A stretch of 13,553 nt of DNA from Armatimonadota bacterium (GTDB taxonomy: Bacteria > Armatimonadota > Fimbriimonadia > Fimbriimonadales > Fimbriimonadaceae), in contig JAEVZK010000037.1 in assembly GCA_023392285.1 (NCBI GenBank), positions 1 through 13,553 on the forward strand, in the 5' to 3' direction. Numbering within the stretch: position 1 is the stretch's first letter; each line of letters opens with the position of its first letter. Below, in pieces: positions 7,801 through 13,443 of the stretch. Position numbers and translations under genes: made by a program. Below the pieces are notes generated by a model that ran no database searches, had not been told where the DNA came from, and was given only the letters and a program-made list of their open reading frames with translations.

Positions 7801-8601
7801 GTTGCTCAGATCGGTGCTGATCTGAACATCCTTGAAGTGTTCGCTTGGAAGTGAAATGAGCGATACCGGACGGTAAATGCCGCTGATCCGGACCATGTCC
7901 TGATCCTCCAGAAAGCTGCCGTCGGTCCAGCGATAGACCTCGACCGCCAGTTCGTTAGCCCCTTCTTTGACGAAGGGGGTGATGTTGAATTCAGCCGGCC
8001 CTGTGCTGTCCTCGCTGTAGCCAACCTTCTGACCGTTCACCCAGACGTAAAACCCGGAGTACACGCCAGCAAAGTGAAGGATCGTTTCACGGCCCTTCCA
8101 TCCACTCGGAAGGCTGAAGGAACGCCGGTAGCTGCTTACCGGGTTGTAATCGCGGCCAGGACTGGGCGGCACGGGATTATGTGGGTAGCGAATGTTTGTA
8201 TAGATGGGAATGCCGTAGCCTAACGTTTCGACGCAACTGGGAACTGGAATCGAATCCCAAGCACTGTCGTCGAAATCCGTCTTGAAGAACTCTGTTGGAC
8301 GATCCGCCGGTTTGCCCACCCAGTGATATTTCCACTGGCCATCTAAGGGCAGTTCCCACTTGCTTCCAACCTCATGCTGATCGAGCCGTGCCAACGCTTC
8401 TGCCTCGCTGTTGCACGAAATAGAAGTGGTCCGAGGCGGAAGTTTATTGATGCCGACGATCTCCGGGTTTTCCCAGTCGAAGCGCTCCTGTTGCGTGGCC
8501 ACACTCGACTTTAGCAGGAGAGAAGCGACAACCAGTGACATCAGCATGGCCAACAGTGTATCCGCTGACCACCGACGTTCAACCGTAACAAGCTGCGACA
8601 T
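4825..8601 (-). CDS. Secreted LacZ-type GH2 beta-galactosidase with C-terminal F5/8-type (CBM32-like) domain
   Basis: About 1258 residues from the ATG at 8601 (MSQLVTVERRW). A hydrophobic signal (LLAMLMSLVVASLLLKSSVA) follows; ATGs at 8634 and 8547 are other possible starts. GH2 parts in order: jelly-roll sugar-binding domain (about 60-230), immunoglobulin-like domain, TIM barrel from KPIKIRGVNRHEIDPDH, and the LacZ small-chain domain (about 770-1025, with DNDTWFQQAFWNSGLGD and NFQWLGRGPLESYPDR). The acid/base is the Glu of MWSLGNEAGS (about 480) and the nucleophile the Glu of VCEYAHAMGN (about 541). E. coli LacZ is about 1024 residues; the extra length is C-terminal, a chitobiase-C-like beta-sandwich (about 1045-1110) and a discoidin/F5/8 C domain (about 1124-1258, HVLDGDPATYWHTRY). 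Export plus a glycan-binding domain points to cleavage of galactosides or plant and host glycans outside the cytoplasm. No sugar transporter or regulator adjoins it, so the natural substrate is unknown. Confidence 0.95.
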   Translation of the reverse strand: MSQLVTVERRWSADTLLAMLMSLVVASLLLKSSVATQQERFDWENPEIVGINKLPPRTTSISCNSEAEALARLDQHEVGSKWELPLDGQWKYHWVGKPADRPTEFFKTDFDDSAWDSIPVPSCVETLGYGIPIYTNIRYPHNPVPPSPGRDYNPVSSYRRSFSLPSGWKGRETILHFAGVYSGFYVWVNGQKVGYSEDSTGPAEFNITPFVKEGANELAVEVYRWTDGSFLEDQDMVRISGIYRPVSLISLPSEHFKDVQISTDLSNAFKNGVLKVTAPVSGTGKWSVKLVDAQQHLVGTADAQAETAGLQIPTVRPWSAEDPYLYTAIMTLKDAQNRVSDVRAYRIGFRSVEIKDGIFTFNGKPIKIRGVNRHEIDPDHAKTVSYERMLQDITLFKQFNINAVRCSHYINDPRWYDLCDKYGIYVIDEANIESHGMGYDLSRTLGNKPEWQPAHLDRTRRMVETNRNHPSIIMWSLGNEAGSGINFEATSKLVHQLDPSRPVHYERMNSVADVDSVMYPDVAYVWQQAKSTTKKPFFVCEYAHAMGNAVGNLKEYWEAFDSSDRTMGGCIWDWVDQDQRVYPDDGAWRLRMDGRKDIHQLPPAPTSLPDDRNWFYAYGGDWDDHPNDGPFVGNGLVLPDRQVTAKLWEVKKIYQPFEISGVEASEGRYRIKNKTLFTDLNQYDVYVSLSENGVETKKVGPLKLNLSPGEAKEFDLDIDMSGAPKALYNHSRVSIVTRDAEGLIPKGHEIAWEQGELAKGRAQTIQLRRLPASAVERLPLARPPEMNVFRAFTDNDTWFQQAFWNSGLGDMAHRITSDKTETIDNFAIRRTIVEDCRGFKGNGFIHTAVYTVLADGTTVIDNHFEPVGTLPPLPKIGLIMRTRPGLDNFQWLGRGPLESYPDRKDAQDFGLYSGTVDEQFSEYCRPQENGNKEDVKWAALTDNQGEGILVQAAGPLSVTVSHFLPHAIDDWRHENGEPRKRQVPQKQPETILCVDAAQMGLGGASCGPRPLEPYILNAHPMDWRVILRPLRAGEDPRVKGLERIPVTAPPMIARDSEGMVSITSESPVHVEIGGKPLSYTKPFRMTEAAEIVAYAEASGEVRSPLVRLALDKMVPVRKLDRSRMKVVAVDSTESDEGDAAHVLDGDPATYWHTRYSGSEPKHPHSLTVDLGGERALIGLDLTPRSGNQNGQIAKYEVYALENGKESLISSGTLPKTTTVQRIMFSAPVKCQQIRVVALSEINGEPWTSLAELDFLAPG

Positions 8602-8658
8602 TGCCTGAACCGTTCCGTCTAACAAATTGTGCAATTGGCGAACTGCTCAGAGGATGCC

Positions 8659-9288
8659 TTGGAAGAACGTTGGAGCGCAGCTGTCGCCCTTCTCGCAGCC
8701 GGTGGTCTCGGCTTGGCCGTAGCTCCAAATCTCAGCTTGGGCCCTATTTATCTTCCGCTCTCGATTCTTCTCATCCTGGAAGTTATGGCGATCGCCTGCT
8801 TTCAAACGGGTCACCGCCATATCAGCCATTGGTTAGGCCACGTTGCCTCGGGCACACTCACGTTCTTCATGGTGATCTCCGTCGGGTTCCTCGTGTCCGC
8901 CGTCGTCCACCGAGTCGGTAGTCCCGCAGTGCTGCTGCGGTCCGCTGCCGCCCTGTGGGCGACCAACATTGTCGTGTTTGCCTCCTGGTATTGGAGACTG
9001 GACGCAGGAGGTCCCTACAAGAGATTGCAGACGCCGGGGCATCAAGAAGGGTCGTTCTTTTTCCCGCAAATGGCACTTCCTGACACGATGAAGAAGTCCA
9101 TGAACATCGATGCCTGGGAACCTGGCTTTATCGACTATTTATTCCTAGCTTTCAACACCAGCACGGCCCTGTCCCCGGCTGACACCGGGGCTCTCTCGCG
9201 ATGGTCCAAGGTGCTGATGATGATTCAGTCGATCATCTCCTTAACCGTCATCGTCATCCTCGCCGCGAGAGCAGTCAATATGTTGTAA
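8659..9288 (+). CDS. Multi-pass integral membrane protein of unknown function, DUF1345/ion-channel-like end
   Basis: About 209 residues from TTG at 8659, preceded by AGAGGA four bases upstream; a GTG at 8629 would add ten residues and overlap the 5' part of the longest beta-galactosidase frame. Five or six hydrophobic segments are visible: AAVALLAAGGLGLAV, PLSILLILEVMAIAC, a pair around TLTFFMVISVGFLVSAVV and ALWATNIVVFASWYW, and near the C-terminus FIDYLFLAFNTSTALSP followed by VLMMIQSIISLTVIVILAARAVNML. The C-terminal layout (a membrane segment with Thr/Ser-rich turn, then a last helix) recalls the pore-like end of DUF1345 and two-pore channel-type proteins, but no TVGYG-like selectivity filter is seen. 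A soluble loop with WRLDAGGP and FFFPQMALPD separates the halves. It is divergent from the beta-galactosidase, with no evident functional link. Confidence 0.7.
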   Translation: MEERWSAAVALLAAGGLGLAVAPNLSLGPIYLPLSILLILEVMAIACFQTGHRHISHWLGHVASGTLTFFMVISVGFLVSAVVHRVGSPAVLLRSAAALWATNIVVFASWYWRLDAGGPYKRLQTPGHQEGSFFFPQMALPDTMKKSMNIDAWEPGFIDYLFLAFNTSTALSPADTGALSRWSKVLMMIQSIISLTVIVILAARAVNML

Positions 9289-9331
9289 GAAATTCGGGTG
9301 CATATTTGTTGCGAAGCGCGTAACCTCAACG

Positions 9332-9826
9332 ATGCTGTCTGCTCTACTAGTCTCGCTCATCCTCACTCAAGGTCAACCCAAGATCCCGACCGAAATAAAT
9401 CAGTTTGCTTTTTGGCTTGGGAAGTGGAAGTGCAATGGCACCCTGTATTTGGGAAAACCGCCAAAAGAGGTAACTACACCCGGAGAGAACGAGGTCACAA
9501 CCGACATGGACGGCTTTGTCATTCATGAACATTTTCGATCTGGGCCCACGCGCGGAGAAAGCTGGTCTTCCTATAACCCTTCTCAGAAGAAGTGGCATCA
9601 AACATGGGTGGACAACCAGGGTGGTTATCTTGCGCTGACCGGAGAATTCAAGAACGGAAAAATGGTCTTAAATAGGCCGGCCAGCCCGAAGAATCCAGCG
9701 ACTTACTTCCACATGGTCTATTCCAAAATCACGAAAGATAGCTTCGATTGGGATTGGGAGCAAACGCAGGATGGAGGAAAAACCTGGACGCCCTCTTGGC
9801 ACCTGCATTACACTAGGGTCGACTAA
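9332..9826 (+). CDS. Small exported DUF1579-like / lipocalin-like hypothetical protein
   Basis: A 164-residue protein. It begins with a short signal peptide (MLSALLVSLILTQG, cleavage likely near residues 13-15) and continues with QFAFWLGKWKCNGTLYL, the F-x-F-W-x-G-x-W opening typical of DUF1579 and related lipocalin-fold proteins. The rest alternates short polar strands and turns (SYNPSQKKWHQTWVDNQGG, LALTGEFKNGKMVL, DSFDWDWEQTQDGGKTW), consistent with a small beta-barrel. One Cys (in KWKCNG) is not at a lipobox position. The function of this family is unknown; it is probably outside the cytoplasmic membrane. The ATG at 9332 is the only start preserving the signal peptide. It lies 43 bases after the membrane protein gene and could share its transcript; lysA begins 48 bases downstream. 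Confidence 0.75.
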   Translation: MLSALLVSLILTQGQPKIPTEINQFAFWLGKWKCNGTLYLGKPPKEVTTPGENEVTTDMDGFVIHEHFRSGPTRGESWSSYNPSQKKWHQTWVDNQGGYLALTGEFKNGKMVLNRPASPKNPATYFHMVYSKITKDSFDWDWEQTQDGGKTWTPSWHLHYTRVD

Positions 9827-9857
9827 TTCCGCCCCAGAGCAGACATTGCCGGGCGGT

Positions 9858-9863
9858 TATACT
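9858..9863 (+). promoter_or_regulatory. Putative -10 box in front of lysA
   Basis: TATACT (five of six matches to TATAAT) ends 11 bases before the lysA ATG, which would leave a leader of only about four bases. No convincing -35 is seen at 16-18 bases spacing (the region reads CAGAGCA), so this is tentative. No Shine-Dalgarno sequence precedes the ATG, which fits a nearly leaderless message. Confidence 0.35.
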
Positions 9864-9874
9864 CTGAACCTGCA

Positions 9875-11257
9875 ATGTCCATTCCTGATCCGAGTGACCG
9901 CCGCCTCAGGCTAACGGAAAGTCTCGCCCGCGAACTTTCGGATCAGTTCGGAACTCCGCTGTACGTCCTCGATGAGACGATCCTGCGAACGCGAGCCGCG
10001 CTCTATCGAGACTCTTTCCAAACCGTTTATCCCAAAATAAGGCTCAGCTATGCCTCAAAGGCCAACTCGACTCTTGCCGTTCTACAGGTAATCGCCTCCG
10101 AGCAGTTCGATATCGACGTGGCGAGTGAGGGAGAGCTTAGAGCGGCGATCCTCGCCGGGATCCCACCCAAACGTTGCACCTTTCATGGAAACAACAAGTC
10201 GGCCAAAGAGCTGGCGTTCGCGATCGAAGCAGGAATCGGCGAGATCGTGATCGACAACTTTCACGAGATGCATCTGCTTGAAGCGATGAATCGAGGTGGG
10301 ACTCGCTTTCTCCTCCGTCTCGCTCCCGGCGTCGATCCGATCACCCATCACCGAATCTCCACCGGCCAAGAGGACACAAAATTCGGATTCAACATATCCG
10401 ACGGCTCCGCGATGGCTGCCGTGGAAGGGTGCCTCGCAAGCAACATCCACGTGATCGGTTTTCACTGCCACGTGGGTTCTCAGTTGATGAATTCTGAGGC
10501 GCAAGTTGCCGGAGCCGAGCGCCTCGCCGAATTCGCAGTCCAAATGGCGGAGAAGCATCGCTTTAAGCCTGAAGTTCTAAACGTGGGCGGCGGCCTTGGC
10601 GTCCGCTACACCCCAGCCGACCACCCGCAAGACATTCCGAGTTACTGTAGGGACATCGTTGAAGCAGTCAAACGAGGCCTCGGTAACAGCGACCTGAATC
10701 CCACGATTGTTCAGGAGCCTGGCCGCTCCCTGGTAGCAGAGGCCGGAGTCACCTTGTACACGGTAGGAGCTGTCAAGACAGTCCCTCTCCCGGAGAATGG
10801 GGTCCGCACCTACGTCTCAGTGGACGGCAGCTTGGCCGACAATCCACGCCCCGCCATGTACGATGCCGTTTACCAAGTGGAACGAGTGGCAAAGCGTCAT
10901 GAGGAGCCTACGATCAGAAGCGGAGCGGTTCCCATGCTTGAGCACGGAGGGCCGCTTCCGGTGCTGTCAGCGCCGGGCGCTCCGTTGATGTCCGAAGACC
11001 TTGAAGTAGTGACGATCTGTGGTCGCAGTTGCGAGACCGACAACCTCTTTATCGATGTCCAGCTCCCCTCTGACATCGGTCCTGGGGATTTCGTGCAGGT
11101 ACTCAGCACCGGCGCGTACAATGCCTCAATGGCGAGCAACTACAATCGATTCCCAAGGCCCGCCACCGTCATGATCAGGAGCGACGGGCAAGCACGTCTC
11201 GTTCAAAAGCGGGAGTCTTACGAGCAAATGTTCGAACGAGAGGTCTCTCTTGAATAG
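9875..11257 (+). CDS. lysA: Diaminopimelate decarboxylase
   Basis: A 460-residue fold-type III PLP enzyme. It removes CO2 from meso-diaminopimelate to give L-lysine, the last step of lysine synthesis, in the cytoplasm. Visible family marks: the PLP-binding lysine K62 in SYASKANST, FDIDVASEGEL, the helix-entry DNFHEM, GFHCHVGSQ with H199, the phosphate-binding glycines NVGGGLG (237-242), EPGRSLVAEAG (281-291), and across the dimer interface GRSCETDN (383-390) with the catalytic Cys386. AYNASMASNYNRFPRP near the end matches the family C-terminus. The usual length is about 415-440. The excess sits mainly between EEPT (343-346) and VVTICGRSC, where about 30 extra residues rich in Pro, Gly and Ala replace a normally very short link. 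Its 3' end overlaps the M50 gene by 8 bases. Confidence 0.96.
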   Translation: MSIPDPSDRRLRLTESLARELSDQFGTPLYVLDETILRTRAALYRDSFQTVYPKIRLSYASKANSTLAVLQVIASEQFDIDVASEGELRAAILAGIPPKRCTFHGNNKSAKELAFAIEAGIGEIVIDNFHEMHLLEAMNRGGTRFLLRLAPGVDPITHHRISTGQEDTKFGFNISDGSAMAAVEGCLASNIHVIGFHCHVGSQLMNSEAQVAGAERLAEFAVQMAEKHRFKPEVLNVGGGLGVRYTPADHPQDIPSYCRDIVEAVKRGLGNSDLNPTIVQEPGRSLVAEAGVTLYTVGAVKTVPLPENGVRTYVSVDGSLADNPRPAMYDAVYQVERVAKRHEEPTIRSGAVPMLEHGGPLPVLSAPGAPLMSEDLEVVTICGRSCETDNLFIDVQLPSDIGPGDFVQVLSTGAYNASMASNYNRFPRPATVMIRSDGQARLVQKRESYEQMFEREVSLE

Positions 11258-11951
11258 CGGCTTCGTCATTCCGCCGGTGGAGATTCTGTGCTCCCTCGCG
11301 ATCATCATATTCTTCGCGATTGGCATTCACGAGTATTGCCACTGCAAGTTCGCTGACTTGGCTGGCGACCCGACGCCTCGATTTTATGGGCGAGTCACCC
11401 TAAATCTCTTCAAGCATTTCGATCCGCTCGGAACGATCATGATTGCCGTTTCCTCGATCTCGGGTTACGGAATCGGCTGGGGAAAACCTGCCCCGATTAA
11501 TCCCTCCAAGATGCGAAATCCGAGGTGGGACACCTTCATCGCAGTCGCGGCCGGGCCCTTATCGAATCTGCTTCAAGCCACTCTCTTCGGCTTTCTTCTC
11601 CGGTTGAGCCTAGCCAGCGGGTCGTTCTCGACGGAGGACGTCTTTGCTGCCCTTGTAAGGCATCACACGAATCCTCTCGCTGCCCTCTTTACAATTGGCG
11701 TCGAGATCAACTTGGCCCTGTTTCTCTTCAATCTGATCCCGTTTGGCATCTTAGATGGCCACTGGCTTGTCGGACAGCTCCTTCCCGAACCGCAGCGTCT
11801 CGGCTGGTATCGCTTCAACCGTCAAGTCGGCTGGCAGATTCTCGTCGGAATCATTTTGATCGGGCAGTTCACCCCGTTCAATCCCCTCGGCGCGCTCTTA
11901 GGTAAGCCACTCTTCTTCCTCTTCCGCCTTCTCACGGGCATTCAGTTGTAA
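11250..11951 (+). CDS. Membrane M50 (site-2-protease-like, rhomboid-type-context) zinc metalloprotease
   Basis: A 233-residue polytopic protease that should cut substrates within or near the membrane. The zinc-binding HExxH is HEYCH (H27, E28, H31) inside the first hydrophobic helix, and the second M50 motif is NLIPFGILDGH with the third ligand D169. Other marks are the RVTLNLFKHFDPLGTI turn, GWGKPAPINPSKMRNPR, and AVAAGPLSNLLQA, all typical of the short, PDZ-less M50B subgroup. About five hydrophobic helices are present. It starts at TTG 11250, supported by GAGAGG six bases upstream, and overlaps the end of lysA by 8 bases. trpS follows after 3 bases, so the gene is embedded in an operon of cytoplasmic enzymes. 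PDZ-less M50 proteases beside trpS recur in bacterial genomes as I recall, but the substrate of this subgroup is not known. Confidence 0.92.
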   Translation: MNSGFVIPPVEILCSLAIIIFFAIGIHEYCHCKFADLAGDPTPRFYGRVTLNLFKHFDPLGTIMIAVSSISGYGIGWGKPAPINPSKMRNPRWDTFIAVAAGPLSNLLQATLFGFLLRLSLASGSFSTEDVFAALVRHHTNPLAALFTIGVEINLALFLFNLIPFGILDGHWLVGQLLPEPQRLGWYRFNRQVGWQILVGIILIGQFTPFNPLGALLGKPLFFLFRLLTGIQL

Positions 11952-11954
11952 CTC

Positions 11955-12947
11955 ATGGAAAACAAAAGAATCCTCTCCGGCATGCGCTCGACCAATCCGC
12001 GCCTTCACCTCGGCAACTACGAAGGAGCCCTCAGAAATTGGGTTGAACTGCAGGATCAAGGCTATCAAATGTTTTGCATGGCGGCCGATCTCCATGCCCT
12101 CACCACGATGTACGATGAACCTGCCCAGGTCAGTCGTAACGCGCGGGAAATCGTAAAGGATTACGTCGCGGCTGGTATTGATCCTGCTAAGTCCGTTGTA
12201 TTCGTTCAGTCCCATGTGCCCGAGCACTCGGAGCTTCACCTTATCCTTAGCATGATGACGCCGATCGGATGGCTGGAGCGAGTCCCGACATACAAGGAAA
12301 AGCAGGAGGATCTTGGCTCGGCGGAGAGGGAACCTTACGGTCTACTCGGCTACCCGGTTCTCCAAACTGCGGACATCCTACTCTACAAGCCGTACGGAGT
12401 TCCCGTTGGCCGCGACCAAGCGCCGCACCTCGAAATCGGAAACGAGATCGGACGCCGCTTCAATCGCCTCTACGGCACCGAAGTTTTTCAAGACTATAAG
12501 TACATGATCCCGCAGGACGAGAACCGAGCCAAGGTGCCAGGGCTCGACATGCGCAAAATGTCGAAGTCGTACGACAACTGCATCTACCTGAGCGACAGCG
12601 AGGACGAAACTGCCGCCCACATCAAGAAAGCCTTTACCACTCCCACCAAGATAAAGAAAACTGATCCAGGTATCCCGGAAGGTTGCGCGGTCTGCCAATA
12701 TCTAAAGCTCTACTCACCCGACTGGCAGAAGCAGTGGCAGGAAGACGTTGCCGGCGAGCGTGGATGTATGCAGAACAAAAAGGAATTGACGGAAATTCTG
12801 AACGAATACCTGCGTCCGATTCGGCAACGACGTGCTGAACTCGATGACGACACCATCGAGGACATTCTGCGCGGCGGCGCGCGTCGAGCGAGGGAAGTGG
12901 CGGGTCGGACTATGGAAGAAGTTCGGGCGGCAATGGGAATGCGGTAA
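11955..12947 (+). CDS. trpS: Tryptophanyl-tRNA synthetase
   Basis: A 330-residue class Ic aminoacyl-tRNA synthetase that charges tRNA-Trp with tryptophan in the cytoplasm; the length is normal. The HIGH-type motif is HLGN (18-21) after SGMRSTNPRL, and the KMSKS loop is KMSKS at 201-205, followed by YDN. Tryptophan-pocket and dimer segments are recognisable: MAADLHALT, GWLERVPTYKEK, GLLGYPVLQTADILLY and VGRDQAPHLEI. The C-terminal helical domain contains C244-x2-C247 and C271. This region carries a 4Fe-4S site (C-x22-C-x6-C-x2-C) in Thermotoga-type enzymes; here the pattern is incomplete, with Asn274 where the last Cys would be. ATG follows the M50 stop by three bases, without a clear ribosome site, so coupled translation is likely. 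No T-box or trp leader precedes it. Confidence 0.97.
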   Translation: MENKRILSGMRSTNPRLHLGNYEGALRNWVELQDQGYQMFCMAADLHALTTMYDEPAQVSRNAREIVKDYVAAGIDPAKSVVFVQSHVPEHSELHLILSMMTPIGWLERVPTYKEKQEDLGSAEREPYGLLGYPVLQTADILLYKPYGVPVGRDQAPHLEIGNEIGRRFNRLYGTEVFQDYKYMIPQDENRAKVPGLDMRKMSKSYDNCIYLSDSEDETAAHIKKAFTTPTKIKKTDPGIPEGCAVCQYLKLYSPDWQKQWQEDVAGERGCMQNKKELTEILNEYLRPIRQRRAELDDDTIEDILRGGARRAREVAGRTMEEVRAAMGMR

Positions 12948-13004
12948 TCCATCGTGTCTGCACTTTCCCGATCGCGCTGCGGCTCGAACTGACGATTTTA
13001 TTCT

Positions 13005-13028
13005 AACAGTGCGTCCACTGTTTTGTTA
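13005..13028 (+). terminator. Terminator-like hairpin after trpS (first tandem unit)
   Basis: AACAGTG (13005-13011), tetraloop CGTC, CACTGTT (13016-13022) make a seven-base-pair stem followed by TTTTGTT. It lies 58 bases after the trpS stop. The stem is short and A/T at its base, so termination would be modest; weaker copies recur in the next two units at 13050 and 13093. Confidence 0.4.
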
Positions 13029-13137
13029 ATTCTGCCAACATTAACATTGCGGTGCGTCCACTGTTTTGTTAATTCTGCCAACATTAATGTTGCAGTGCGT
13101 CCACTGTTTGTTTAAGTTTGTCAATATTAACGTTGCA
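13007..13137. repeat. Three 43-bp tandem units, each with two dyads
   Basis: Units begin at 13007, 13050 and 13093, an exact 43-base period. Units 1 and 2 are nearly identical; unit 3 is more diverged and a fourth fades out at 13138. Each has a short dyad, C(A/G)GTG-CGTC-CACTG, then a T-rich run, then a second A/T-rich near-palindrome: 13036-13049, 13079-13092 (perfect, CAACATTAATGTTG) and 13122-13135. The 43-base period is close to four helical turns, so a bound protein would see all units on one face. Function is unknown. Confidence 0.8.
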
Positions 13138-13163
13138 GTGAGTGCGGTGCATGCATCATGTCC

Positions 13164-13254
13164 TCGTCATTCCGAGCAAGCCCTAGCGCGCCAAGGAACC
13201 TGATGCGAATAGTTCGTCATTCCGAGCAAGCACTAGCGCGCCCGAGGAACCTGA
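13164..13254 (+). repeat. Two direct copies of a dispersed 'TCGTCATTCCGAGC' repeat
   Basis: Copy A spans 13164-13203 and copy B 13214-13254, fifty bases apart. Both start TCGTCATTCCGAGCAAGC and end AGGAACCTGA, with CTAGCGCGCC in the middle; B has one extra base and two substitutions. TTCC near the start can pair with GGAA near the end, giving a loose hairpin. This style of element (CATTCCGAG...GAGGAA.CTG) is common in intergenic DNA of several bacterial groups; no transposase is nearby. Confidence 0.75.
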
Positions 13255-13334
13255 CTGTAGCGGTGCATCGCTTACACTTCGACCACTGCTCCACACCCGG
13301 CAGCCTTTGAATAAACGAGAGCCAACTACGATCA

Positions 13335-13414
13335 GATCCCTCGTTCGATCCGAAGGACGGTCTCAAACTCGGGATGACGGTTTTGAATGAAGGTCGGCTC
13401 GAACTCAGGGTGAC
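13335..13414 (-). repeat. Decayed inverted copies of the dispersed repeat
   Basis: CTCGGGATGACGG at 13368-13380 is the reverse complement, with one mismatch in the core, of CGTCATTCCGAG in the direct copies; preceding bases from 13335 (GATCCCTCG) fit the other end. A second, weaker relic is CTCAGGGTGAC at 13404-13414. The 10-mer GGCTCGAACT just before this relic (13396-13405) also occurs at 12981-12990, so repeat debris brackets the whole region. Confidence 0.55.
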
Positions 13415-13437
13415 AAATCCCGAACGGCGGGTATAAT
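13410..13437 (+). promoter_or_regulatory. Sigma70-type promoter for the riboswitch transcript
   Basis: GTGACA (13410-13415, five of six matches to TTGACA), a 16-base spacer and a perfect TATAAT (13432-13437). The expected start is near 13444, just before the riboswitch. This is the best promoter in the window. Confidence 0.75.
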
Positions 13438-13443
13438 CGTGCG

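Noticed and set aside
12832..13029. Small plus-strand frame across the end of trpS
   Set aside because: Out of frame with trpS, composed mostly of its shadow, and ends inside the tandem repeats.
13007..13137. CRISPR array
   Set aside because: The repeats are directly abutting 43-bp units without unique spacers, and no cas genes are present.
13164..13254. Insertion sequence end or attachment site
   Set aside because: No transposase or integrase is nearby and the element belongs to a common intergenic repeat type.
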